From: Sva-07 sp031426215
Lineage (GTDB): Bacteria; Actinomycetota; Acidimicrobiia; Acidimicrobiales; Ilumatobacteraceae
Direction: 5' to 3'
NCBI GenBank assembly: GCA_031426215.1
Contig: JANPKU010000151.1
Location: forward strand, 1 to 30,544
DNA length: 30,544 bases
Both the position numbers and the translations under genes were made by a program. Shown here in pieces: positions 22,647 through 30,447 of the stretch. How positions within the stretch are numbered: the first letter of the stretch is position 1; every line of letters begins with the position of its first letter. The notes beneath the pieces are model-generated. The model was not told the DNA's origin and made no database searches. It was given only the letters and a program-made list of their open reading frames with translations.

Positions 22647-23861
22647 CTACAGCGGCGCGCCGGCGAGCTGGAGCAGATAGGTGCGGATCGCCGGATCGTC
22701 GGACATTCCCGCGGCGTGGCGGAACGCGTCGGATGCTTCCGCGCTGCCCGCCCTGCGAAGGGCGTGTGCCCGCACCGCCCACCATGGCTGGTAGCTGCGC
22801 GCCGAGTCGGCGACCGCATCGAGTCGGCGCAGCGCTGCGTCGGGTCCGTCGGCTTCGAGGGCGGCCGCCGCGGCAGCGACGTGCGCGCCGATGGTGGGTG
22901 AGACGAGCAGCAGACTGTCGTAGAGACCGCGGATCCGTGACCAGTCGGTCACTCCGGTGGAGCGGCGCTCGACGTGGACCGCCTGGATGTGCGCCTCCAA
23001 ACCGAACGGGCCGAGATAGCCGGCGCGACGCGAACGGGCGACGGCGCGGTCGGCTTCGTCGATGAGCTCGCTCGACCACATCGAGGTGTCCTGCTCGCCG
23101 AGCGGGACGAACTCGCCGTCGATGGTTCTGCCTGCGTCGCGCCGCGCATCGCAGTACAGGACGACGGCGAGCAGTCCGAGCGTCTCGGGGTGATCCGGCA
23201 GCAACTCGACCATCAGCCGTGCGAGCCTGACCGACTCGTCGGCCACCTGCGTGCGTTGAGGGTCGTTGTACCCGGACCGCCCGGTGGTGTATCCGCCGTA
23301 GATCGCATCGAGCACGGCGTCGAGTCGCTCCGGCAACTCGTCACTCGACGGCACTCGGAAGCCGATGCCGGAATCTCGAATCTTGTTCTTGGCTCGCACG
23401 AGACGTTGACCGAGCGTCGCCGGAGCGACGAGGAACGCCGACGACATCCGCTGCGCGTCGAGCCCGAGGACCACTTGCAGCATCAGCGGTGTTCGTACCT
23501 TCGGGTCGATCGCCGGGTGGGAGCAGGTGAAGAGGAGTTCGAGCCGCTTGTCGGGGATCACCCCGGCGGGTCCGATCGACGCCAAGTCCTCGATGATCAT
23601 GGCGAGCTGTGGCTGAGCGCCAACTGCGGTTGCGTTGCGCCTCGATGCATCGATGAGCTTTCGTCGTGCGGTGGTCAGCAGCCAGGCATCCGGCGCATCG
23701 GGAACCCCTCGTTCCGGCCAGGTTCGAAGCGCCGCCTCGAACGCATCGGCGAGGGCGTCCTCGGCTGCAGCGACGTCATGGGTCTGCGACGCGAGCAGGG
23801 CCACCAGGCGACCGTACGAATGGGTTGCCGCATCGACGGCCGCCTGGTGGGTGGCGCTCAT
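22647..23861 (-). CDS. ECF sigma factor with C-terminal TPR-like domain (ECF42-like)
   Basis: A 404-residue RNA polymerase sigma factor. Sigma-2 begins ATHSYGRLVALLASQTHDVAAAEDALADAF and leads to PDAPDAWLLTTARRKLID; sigma-4-like sequence is in MLQVVLGLDAQRMSSAFLVAP and LGQRLVRAKNKIRDSGI. The 220-residue C-terminal extension (for example LLPDHPETLGLLAVVLYCDARR and GLEAHIQAVHVE) is the DUF6596/TPR-like domain of ECF42-type factors, which have no classical anti-sigma factor. These genes sit next to YCII/DGPF genes, as here: its ATG is 1 nt after the YCII stop. ECF42 factors usually control the adjacent YCII gene. Whether it also drives the phosphonate genes downstream is unclear, since those have their own candidate promoter. 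Confidence 0.9.
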   Translation of the reverse strand: MSATHQAAVDAATHSYGRLVALLASQTHDVAAAEDALADAFEAALRTWPERGVPDAPDAWLLTTARRKLIDASRRNATAVGAQPQLAMIIEDLASIGPAGVIPDKRLELLFTCSHPAIDPKVRTPLMLQVVLGLDAQRMSSAFLVAPATLGQRLVRAKNKIRDSGIGFRVPSSDELPERLDAVLDAIYGGYTTGRSGYNDPQRTQVADESVRLARLMVELLPDHPETLGLLAVVLYCDARRDAGRTIDGEFVPLGEQDTSMWSSELIDEADRAVARSRRAGYLGPFGLEAHIQAVHVERRSTGVTDWSRIRGLYDSLLLVSPTIGAHVAAAAAALEADGPDAALRRLDAVADSARSYQPWWAVRAHALRRAGSAEASDAFRHAAGMSDDPAIRTYLLQLAGAPL

Positions 23862-23862
23862 G

Positions 23863-24213
23863 TCACATCTCGAGCAGTGGGCGGACCTCGGTGCCTGCGT
23901 CGGCCGACGATGGGCATCGGGCGGCCCAGTCCAACGCCGTGTCGAGGTCCGGAACGTCGATGACGAACCATCCGCCGAGGTGCTCCTTGCTGTCGGGATA
24001 TGGCCCGTCCTGTACCTGGCGGTCGCCGTCGCGCAGTCGAACCACCGTGGCGGTTCCCGGGGGTTGGGCTGCAGCACCACCCTCGGAGACTCCGGCTTCG
24101 GCGAGTGCGCCGCCGAACGCCATCCACGGCCCCCAGTACTCCTCGGAGCGGTCAGGATCGTTGCGGGCCGAGAAGGCATCCTCGGTTTCGTAGGCGAGCA
24201 GAACGTATTTCAT
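23863..24213 (-). CDS. YCII-related (DGPF-domain) protein
   Basis: A 116-residue ferredoxin-fold-like protein of the YCII family: MKYVLLAYETEDAF at the start, WMAFGGALAEAGVSEGG in the middle, then VQDGPYPDSKEHLGGWFVIDVPDLDTALDWA. The DGPY-S/T-KEHLGG block is the DGPF motif. Family members are small dimers of unclear function, some with dehydrochlorinase-like folds. Ribosome binding site AAAGGA (24226-24221) sits 7 nt before ATG 24213. The standard partner of ECF42 sigma factors, and the two are cotranscribed here. No -35/-10 pair is obvious in the 201 bp upstream. Confidence 0.9.
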   Translation of the reverse strand: MKYVLLAYETEDAFSARNDPDRSEEYWGPWMAFGGALAEAGVSEGGAAAQPPGTATVVRLRDGDRQVQDGPYPDSKEHLGGWFVIDVPDLDTALDWAARCPSSADAGTEVRPLLEM

Positions 24214-24414
24214 CGTGGCTTCCTTTCGTGGGTGACGATCACCTTCGTGTCGTCGTTGATGTTTGCCCATCTGACGTGCAGCACCCAGTGATTTCGACAG
24301 TCCCTCGAAGATTTTTCGAACACCCGACGACCTTCCCGAACGGCCTGTGCGACCTGTGCCCCTCACGTCCCGCACTCCGGGACGCAGTGGGCGCAGATCC
24401 TGCGGCGCCGGGGA

Positions 24415-24909
24415 TCAGTCGGCCTCGAGCACCTCGGCGAACAAGCTGAGCGCGGCAACGGTGAACGCCGTCATGTTCGCGCTGCGGTCGTCGAGCCCGG
24501 TGAGGACGTTCCTCGCGACCGTGCCGGTGCTGGGTCCGGCGACGGCCAGCCAGCTGTGGCCGGATGGGTCGCCGTACGGGTTGGGCGGGCCGGCAGCGCC
24601 TGCCTCGCCGAGGCCCCACGTGGAATCAACTTTGGCCCGCACCGATTCGGCGAGCCATCCGGCGAACGCTTCAGTGGCGCCACGCATCCCGACGGGCACG
24701 TCGACCTCACCAACCATCCAGGCCCGACTCGCCGCCGCGGTGTAGATCACGGTGCCACCGAGGTAGTACGCCGACGCGCCAGGGATCGACAGCAGCGCCG
24801 CTGAGATCAACCCGCCGGCGGAACCTTCGGCGACAGCCACCGTCTCGCCGCGCTCGCGCAAGCGTGCGCCGATCCGCTGGGCGAAGCTCGTGATCTCGGG
24901 AGTCGACAT
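24415..24909 (-). CDS. CinA C-terminal-domain family protein, divergent
   Basis: A 164-residue stand-alone CinA C-terminal domain (PncC nicotinamide-nucleotide amidase fold). The order of motifs is kept: AVAEGSAGGLISAALLSIPG, SAYYLGGTVIYTAAASRAWM, then a loop GAAGPPNPYGDPSG where amidases have SGIAGPDGG. The active-site region is altered. The usual ESCTGG reads EGSAGG and the lysine of the YSNEAK-type motif is a serine, so NMN deamidase activity is doubtful. ATG 24909 is chosen because GGAG lies 8 nt upstream; GTG 24915 would overlap the previous stop. It is cotranscribed with the small conserved gene upstream (2-nt gap). Confidence 0.8.
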   Translation of the reverse strand: MSTPEITSFAQRIGARLRERGETVAVAEGSAGGLISAALLSIPGASAYYLGGTVIYTAAASRAWMVGEVDVPVGMRGATEAFAGWLAESVRAKVDSTWGLGEAGAAGPPNPYGDPSGHSWLAVAGPSTGTVARNVLTGLDDRSANMTAFTVAALSLFAEVLEAD

Positions 24910-24911
24910 CG

Positions 24912-25304
24912 TCACGGCTCCATCACGACCCAGCCGCGGCCTTGAAGTTCCGCGGCGAGTTGTTCGTCGGAGAACGCCGCCAAGGGTGACGCAGCGGATG
25001 GCTTGGAAGAGGCGCGCTGGACCGGCTTCGGCTGCGCCCGCTTCGGTTGGGCCCGCACGGGCCGAGCCGGCTCACGAATCGGCGCTGCGTCGGATTCGTT
25101 CGACTCGTGTGCCGCTTCCTGGAGCGCGGCGATGAACTCGTCGGCTTCGTCGCGTGTGAACTTTCCGTTCGCCTGGCGCTGAGTGAAACCCATCGGCCCG
25201 CGTGCGTCCTTGAAGTCGGAGTGCCCGGCAGCTTGCAGCAACTCGGTCAGCTCGCGCAGCTGGCTGTGTGTCGCCGGGGAACCCGATGCTTGTCCGAAGG
25301 CCAT
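24912..25304 (-). CDS. Conserved actinobacterial protein of unknown function
   Basis: A 130-residue protein I cannot name. The first 70 residues (MAFGQASGSPATHSQLRELT, then DARGPMGFTQRQANGKFTRD, then DEADEFIAALQEA) look like a small helical domain that I have seen in unnamed actinobacterial proteins. A basic, Pro/Gln-rich linker with PKRAQPKPVQ repeats follows, and a C-terminal short helix-turn segment LAAFSDEQLAAELQGRGWVVMEP closes the protein. The modular basic linker suggests nucleic-acid or protein tethering, without proof. ATG 25304 is the first residue of the conserved part; GAGACT lies 6 nt upstream. Coupled with the CinA-domain gene and divergent from recQ, with 54 nt between the starts. 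Confidence 0.75.
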   Translation of the reverse strand: MAFGQASGSPATHSQLRELTELLQAAGHSDFKDARGPMGFTQRQANGKFTRDEADEFIAALQEAAHESNESDAAPIREPARPVRAQPKRAQPKPVQRASSKPSAASPLAAFSDEQLAAELQGRGWVVMEP

Positions 25305-25358
25305 GCGCTCAGTCTCGCACCTGCGAACAATGCGACAGCCTCCTGCGAGGATCACACC

Positions 25359-27482
25359 ATGACGGCTGACGACCACTCGCCCAACGAGTTGCACGACGAC
25401 TTGCTCGGAGCACTGCAGGGCCTGACCGGTCGAGCCGATGCGGAGTTCCGCGACGGTCAGCGTCAGGCGATTGAACTGCTCGTGGATGAACGCGCCCGTG
25501 TGCTGGTGGTGCAGCGAACGGGCTGGGGCAAGAGCGCGGTCTACTTCATCTCGACGCATCTGCTGCGCCAACGTGGTGCGGGTCCGACGTTGCTGATCTC
25601 GCCGTTGTTGTCGTTGATGCGCAATCAGATCGATGCCGCCGAGCGGCTCGGCCTGCGGTGCATGACCGTCAACAGTTCGGCCAACACCACCATCGCCGAG
25701 CTGTCGGACGCCCTAGAAGAGGACGCCGTCGACCTCTTGCTGATCTCGCCGGAACGGCTCGCCAACCCCGAGTTCGCCGACAAGGTGATGCCGCTCGTCG
25801 GCCGTCGACCGGGGCTGATCGTGATCGACGAGGTGCATTGCATCTCCGACTGGGGTCACGACTTCCGTCCCGACTACCGGCGCATCGGCCGCATGATCGA
25901 CCGGCTCAGTGTCGCCAATGTCCCGGTGCTCGGCTGTACCGCGACGGCGAACGACCGCGTCGTCGACGACGTGTCGGCGCAGCTCGGCGACAACCTCACC
26001 GTGGTGCGCGGACCGTTGCGTCGTGACGGTTTGGCGCTCAGCACGATCCGCCTCGATCGTCAGGCCGAGCGGCTCGCCTGGCTCGATCGCGAGCTCTCCC
26101 GTGAACGCAGCGGAGCGGGCGGATCCGGCATCGTCTACACCCTCACGGTGCGTGATGCCGACAACGTTGCTGCTTGGCTGAACTCACGTGGTCACGACGT
26201 GCTCGCCTATCACAGCGTGCTCGACGAAGCCGACAAGTTGGAGGCCGAACAGCGGTTGTTGCGCAACGACGTCGACGCTCTCGTGGCCACCGTGGCGCTC
26301 GGGATGGGCTACGACAAGCCGGACCTCGCGTTCGTGTTCCACTTCCAGTCGCCTGGTTCACCCGTCGGCTACTACCAGCAGGTTGGCCGGGCCGGTCGGG
26401 CGCTCAGCACCAGTCGGGCGGTGTTGCTGAGCGGACTCGAGGACGAGCAGATCCAGGACTACTTCATCGAGAAGGCGTTCGCCGAGGAGCATCTCGTGCG
26501 TGACGTGATCGCCGCCTTCGATCGCTCCGATGTGCCGCTGTCGTTGATGAAGGTGCAAGTGGCCTTGAACATCAAGATGGGTGCGCTGGAGAAAGTGGTC
26601 AAGCAGCTCGACTCCGACGGTGCACTGCGGCGCGTCGGTGGGCAGACGTACGAGCGCACACTGCTCGCCTGGGAGTATCCCTCGGCGCGAATCGACGAGG
26701 TGACCACGGCGCGCCGGCTCGAGCAGGCGGCGATGGTCGACTACTTCTCGACCGACGACTGTCGCATGCTGTTCCTCGCGCGGCTCCTCGACGACGATGC
26801 AACCCAGCGTTGCGGCATCTGCGACAACTGTGCTGGAGCTGCTGAAGGTGTCGACCTTCCGACCGAGCTGGTCGCCGCGGCCGAGGCGTTCCTGCGGCAA
26901 CGACCGCTGGAGATCGCACCGCGCAAGCAGTGCTTCGACGACGTCACCGGCAAGCGATCCGCGATCCCGCCTGACGAGCAGCTGGAGCCGGGTCGTGCGC
27001 TGGCGATCTGGGGTGACGCCGGGTGGGGGCGGCTCGTGCGTGACACGAAGGAGCGAGACGGGAAATGGCGCAGTAGCGGTTTCGACGATCAGCTCGTCGA
27101 CGCAATGGCCGACATGCTGCGCCAGTGGGCGCCGGACCCGGCACCCGAATGGGTCACGGTGGTGCCGTCGTTGCGTCATCCCGAGTTGGCAGCGTCGATG
27201 GCCGAGCGCGTCGCCGATCGGTTGGGGCTGGCGTTCCACCCGGTGGTGCGCAAGGTGGCTGATCGCCCTCCGCAGGCGTCGCAGCAGAACTCGTACTTCC
27301 AGCAACGCAACGTGGCGGGTTCGTTCGCGATCGCCGGCGACGTACCGACGGGTCCGGTGTTCCTGCTCGATGATGCGTTCGATTCCGGGTGGACCCTCAC
27401 CGAGGTCGGACGACTTCTCCGGCAGCACGGGTCCGGGCGCGTGCATCCGGCGACGTTGGCCTCGTCGGCGGGACGCCAATGA
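25359..27482 (+). CDS. recQ: RecQ-family DNA helicase with C-terminal phosphoribosyltransferase domain
   Basis: A 707-residue protein. Helicase motifs: FRDGQRQAIELL (motif 0), QRTGWGKSAVYF (Walker A), IVIDEVHCISDWGHDFRPDY (DEVH box), LGCTATAN, MGYDKPDLAFVFHF and YYQQVGRAGRAL. A Zn-binding segment follows (DDCRMLFLARLLDD, then CGICDNC). The last 170 residues replace HRDC domains with a ComF-like phosphoribosyltransferase: WVTVVPSLRHPELAASMAER and the PRPP-binding motif VFLLDDAFDSGWT. RecQ unwinds DNA 3'-5' in recombination and fork repair; this fusion is known among actinobacteria but the role of the transferase part is not clear to me. The stop overlaps the dprA-like start (ATGA). GAGG precedes ATG 25359 by 9 nt. 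Confidence 0.9.
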   Translation: MTADDHSPNELHDDLLGALQGLTGRADAEFRDGQRQAIELLVDERARVLVVQRTGWGKSAVYFISTHLLRQRGAGPTLLISPLLSLMRNQIDAAERLGLRCMTVNSSANTTIAELSDALEEDAVDLLLISPERLANPEFADKVMPLVGRRPGLIVIDEVHCISDWGHDFRPDYRRIGRMIDRLSVANVPVLGCTATANDRVVDDVSAQLGDNLTVVRGPLRRDGLALSTIRLDRQAERLAWLDRELSRERSGAGGSGIVYTLTVRDADNVAAWLNSRGHDVLAYHSVLDEADKLEAEQRLLRNDVDALVATVALGMGYDKPDLAFVFHFQSPGSPVGYYQQVGRAGRALSTSRAVLLSGLEDEQIQDYFIEKAFAEEHLVRDVIAAFDRSDVPLSLMKVQVALNIKMGALEKVVKQLDSDGALRRVGGQTYERTLLAWEYPSARIDEVTTARRLEQAAMVDYFSTDDCRMLFLARLLDDDATQRCGICDNCAGAAEGVDLPTELVAAAEAFLRQRPLEIAPRKQCFDDVTGKRSAIPPDEQLEPGRALAIWGDAGWGRLVRDTKERDGKWRSSGFDDQLVDAMADMLRQWAPDPAPEWVTVVPSLRHPELAASMAERVADRLGLAFHPVVRKVADRPPQASQQNSYFQQRNVAGSFAIAGDVPTGPVFLLDDAFDSGWTLTEVGRLLRQHGSGRVHPATLASSAGRQ

Positions 27483-28429
27483 ACGGTCGCCCACCAGCTG
27501 CGAGCGGTCCGACCACGAGTGTTCGAGCTGCGTTGTTGCTCACCAATCGACTGGTGGGGCTCGACGCGAAGCCGTTGCCTGCAGGCGAGTTCTGGCAGCT
27601 CGTCGAACGGGTCGACCCGGCGGAGCTCCTGGAGGTCGACATCGCCGGCATCGTCGACCTCGTGGGTTGTGCACCGGACGAGGCGGCCCGGTACCGAAGG
27701 CTGCTCGACGCGTCGACGGCGCTCATGTTCGAGCAGGAGCGGTTGCTGGAGGGTGGGGTGACGCTCGTGTCGGCGCTCGACGATCGCTTCCCCGCCGCGT
27801 TGCGCGAACGCTTGGCAAGTGCATGTCCGCCCTTCCTCCTGGTCGCCGGTGCGCTGGAGTCGCTCGGCCGACCCGCTCTCGGTGTGGTCGGCTCGCGCGA
27901 TGGCGCACCCGAGGCCCTCGATGTCGCACGCGACGCATCCCGGATGGCGGTCGGTCGCGGATGGTCGGTGGTGAGCGGTCTGGCCCGAGGTGTCGATCAG
28001 GCGGCGATGGCCGCTGCAATCGAGGTGGGCGGCCACGTGGTCGGGGTACCCGCTGACAGCATCCTGCAGGCGTCACGCAACGCCGAGGTGCGTCGCAGCG
28101 TGCACGACGGTCACCTGTGTCTCGCCAGCCCGTTCGCTCCGTCGGCACCGTTCCGTGCGGGCAACGCCATCGGGCGCAACAAGATCATCTACGCCCTGTC
28201 GCAGGTGACGCTGGTGGCTGCAGCCGCCAAGGGCTCGGACGGCACCTGGGCGGGTGCGAGCGAGGCGATCGAGCGAGGCTTTGCGCACGTCGCCGTGTGG
28301 ACGGGCGCCGGAGCGAAGGTTGGCAACGCAGCGCTCGTGGAGCGTGGGGCGACACCGGTTGTCGACGTGTCGGTGTTGTTCGACCTCGACCCGGCGATCC
28401 CGATTCCGCCGCAGGACTCGCTCTTCTGA
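27479..28429 (+). CDS. dprA: DNA-processing protein DprA/Smf-like
   Basis: A 316-residue protein with the DprA Rossmann-like domain: LGVVGSRDGAPEAL, WSVVSGLARGVDQAAMAAAI, GGHVVGVPADSIL, then PFRAGNAIGRNKIIYALSQVTLVAAA and GTWAGASEAI. The N-terminal 100 residues are helical and less conserved (RAALLLTNRLVGLDAKPL). There is no C-terminal winged helix. DprA binds ssDNA and loads RecA in transformation; related Smf/LOG-type Rossmann domains also bind nucleotides. The gene is translationally coupled to the RecQ-phosphoribosyltransferase gene (4-nt overlap), so the two proteins probably act together on DNA. Other competence genes are not in the window, so a role in DNA uptake is not established. 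Confidence 0.85.
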   Translation: MNGRPPAASGPTTSVRAALLLTNRLVGLDAKPLPAGEFWQLVERVDPAELLEVDIAGIVDLVGCAPDEAARYRRLLDASTALMFEQERLLEGGVTLVSALDDRFPAALRERLASACPPFLLVAGALESLGRPALGVVGSRDGAPEALDVARDASRMAVGRGWSVVSGLARGVDQAAMAAAIEVGGHVVGVPADSILQASRNAEVRRSVHDGHLCLASPFAPSAPFRAGNAIGRNKIIYALSQVTLVAAAAKGSDGTWAGASEAIERGFAHVAVWTGAGAKVGNAALVERGATPVVDVSVLFDLDPAIPIPPQDSLF

Positions 28430-28514
28430 GCGCCGAGAGCCCGTGCGGCACGTCTCACCGGACTCTCACCGCATCCACACGGTCCGACAACCACGTGAGA
28501 TCATCGTGTCGCTG

Positions 28515-29498
28515 ATGCTGCCAACTCACGGGTCACTCCGATCATCCACCTCCCCTTCGGGTCGAGGCCCCGCCGCCGCCGCCATCGTGGTCGGCCTTGT
28601 GGTCGTGCTGTCCGCGTGCGGCAGTTCCGACTCCGCCGCCGACCCGACGAAGTCCGCGGTGACGTCGGCACCTGCCTCGGCGCCCGAGACCGCTGCCCCG
28701 ACCGCCGTTGCTGCCACCGCGACCGTTGAGACGACGCCGGCACCGGCCGACGCTGCCGCCGGTGACACGTCGGCTGCGGTCGAGGGTGCCGCGTGGGGCG
28801 ACAACGTCACCATCACGATCAACGACGACAGCACGTTCACCTTCGAGTCCGATGGGATCCCGAACCACGAGCGTCCTGCGGAGTACGCCCTGCCGGACGC
28901 GGGTGTCAACGTTCCGTCGGCCGACACTGCCTCGGCGGCCCCCGACCCGACGAAGGCCCAGGAGTACTCGTTCACCATTCCGACGAGTCCGGTGAAGGCG
29001 GACGAGCCGACGTCGGCGAGCCTCGGCACGATCGGGGTCATGATCTCGGGCGCTGCGCTGTTCAACCCGTATGAGGGCGATGGCGCCACCGTGGCCTCCG
29101 CCTCGAACTTCACGGTGAAGAACGCAGCGGGCCAGGACGTCGCGTTCCTCGACACTTGCAACGGCCATCCGAACCCGGTGGGCGCCTACCACTACCACGC
29201 GCTTCCACCGTGCGTGACGGCACAGGTCGACGAAGCCGGGGGTGCGTCCCATCTGATCGGCGTTGCATTCGACGGCTACCCGATCTACGGCGCGTTCGAC
29301 ATGGACGGCAATGAATTGACTGCTGCGGACCTCGACGAGTGCAACGGCATCACGTCGCCGACGCCTGAGTTCCCAGACGGCATTTACCACTACGTGTTGC
29401 TGGACGTTGCCGACTCGACCTCGTCGATCCGCTGTTTCGCCGGCGTCGTCGACGACTCGTTGACGATGATGGGCGAGATGCGGCCAACTGGCAGCTGA
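28515..29498 (+). CDS. YHYH domain lipoprotein
   Basis: A 327-residue exported protein. It has a lipoprotein signal (AIVVGLVVVLSACGSS, lipobox Cys35), a 70-residue Ala/Thr/Pro-rich spacer, and a YHYH domain with GAYHYHALPPC, LIGVAFDGYPIYGAFD and DGIYHYVLLD. The repeated His/Tyr motifs could bind metal, but the function of the family is unknown. It should be anchored on the outer face of the cell membrane. ATG 28515 is chosen with CATCGT 7 nt upstream; GTG at 28506 is possible and would add 3 residues. It follows dprA by 85 nt and is probably transcribed separately. Converges on the secreted protein gene, with a 16-nt gap. Confidence 0.88.
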   Translation: MLPTHGSLRSSTSPSGRGPAAAAIVVGLVVVLSACGSSDSAADPTKSAVTSAPASAPETAAPTAVAATATVETTPAPADAAAGDTSAAVEGAAWGDNVTITINDDSTFTFESDGIPNHERPAEYALPDAGVNVPSADTASAAPDPTKAQEYSFTIPTSPVKADEPTSASLGTIGVMISGAALFNPYEGDGATVASASNFTVKNAAGQDVAFLDTCNGHPNPVGAYHYHALPPCVTAQVDEAGGASHLIGVAFDGYPIYGAFDMDGNELTAADLDECNGITSPTPEFPDGIYHYVLLDVADSTSSIRCFAGVVDDSLTMMGEMRPTGS

Positions 29499-29514
29499 CC
29501 CGCGCCGACGCCGG

Positions 29515-30447
29515 TCAGTTGGAGACGCCGACGGTCTGGATTTCGTCGACGTCGTAGTCGATCGTGACGCTGCGACTGATGCCGGCAAGTGTTCCGCTCT
29601 GGCCGTTGCTGGTGTTGAAAGCGATGTCGAAGTTGGTGGTGATGGTGAGTTGGTACGGGTCGTCGTCGGGGGACGATCGACGGTACGTGTAGCCGCACGG
29701 TCCCTGGTCGAGTGAGTCGAGTGCGATGTCGGGAATCGGTGTGCCGAGTCCGTCGCACTCGACGGTGTCGCCGTTGCCGAGGTCGACGGCGATGCCGGTC
29801 ACGGTGGCGGTGACCTGGGCCCAGACGCCTGCGAGGGTGGCGCGTGCGGTCGTCGTTCCCGGGTCGTCGATGGCGAGCCACATGCCCAGGTTGACGATGC
29901 CGCCGGCGGTGGCGTCAGGGTTGATGGCAGGTGTGGGTGCGGCGAGTTGTGTTCGGGCGTTGGCAAGCGCGTCGGGGATGAGGTCGACGGGGTCGACGTC
30001 GACGGGCGCCCAGTAGAACGGGTCGGAGGTGCCGCCGTCGCTACACACGCGGACCCAGCCGCGTTCGGCCCGGCCGTCGTTGTCGCGGTCGACCTGGCTG
30101 GTCGGGTCCGGGATGTCGCCGGACCCGGCCGGAACAACATTGGGGTACTCGCCGTACGTGGCAGGCCGATGAGTGCACCGAGGTGCAGCCGTCCCACCGA
30201 ACGACACCGGCCCGACGACCCCAGCCCCGCCGGGCTCCGTCACCGCCGCCCCGATGGTGTCCCCCGACGACTCCACCCGAAAGTCAGCACCAGTCGTGGT
30301 GTCGGGAAGGTCTGGGTTCTGAGTTCCGTCGTTGTCGTTCTTGGGGTCGGGAAGCGGCTGATAAGGGGTGGGTTGTGGGCTTGCGGTGAGCGCTTCTGGT
30401 GCGCCGGCCAAGACCAACATGGCCAGGAGACTGAGTGCAAGGCTCAT
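29515..30447 (-). CDS. Exported protein of unknown function
   Basis: A 310-residue secreted protein with a signal peptide (MSLALSLLAMLVLAGAPEAL). After a Pro/Asp-rich segment come DRDNDGRAERGWVRVCSDGG, FYWAPVDVDPVDLIPDALANA and VNLGMWLAID, and then a beta-rich, Ig-like C-terminal half (VDLGNGDTVECDGLGTPIP, GPCGYTYRRSS, TSNGQSGTLAGISRSV). I recognise this layout from actinobacterial exported proteins often loosely called ATP/GTP-binding and found in Tad-pilus or secretion-like clusters; no nucleotide-binding motif is visible here. Paired Cys suggest disulfides. ATG 30447 overlaps the stop of the upstream gene (ATGA) and has AGAAGAG 8 nt upstream, which decides it over GTG 30456. Confidence 0.75.
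   Translation of the reverse strand: MSLALSLLAMLVLAGAPEALTASPQPTPYQPLPDPKNDNDGTQNPDLPDTTTGADFRVESSGDTIGAAVTEPGGAGVVGPVSFGGTAAPRCTHRPATYGEYPNVVPAGSGDIPDPTSQVDRDNDGRAERGWVRVCSDGGTSDPFYWAPVDVDPVDLIPDALANARTQLAAPTPAINPDATAGGIVNLGMWLAIDDPGTTTARATLAGVWAQVTATVTGIAVDLGNGDTVECDGLGTPIPDIALDSLDQGPCGYTYRRSSPDDDPYQLTITTNFDIAFNTSNGQSGTLAGISRSVTIDYDVDEIQTVGVSN

Noticed and set aside
27479..28429. DprA-like gene taken as evidence of natural competence
   Set aside because: No comEA, comEC or pilus genes are in the window, and DprA-like genes are widespread in bacteria not known to be competent.
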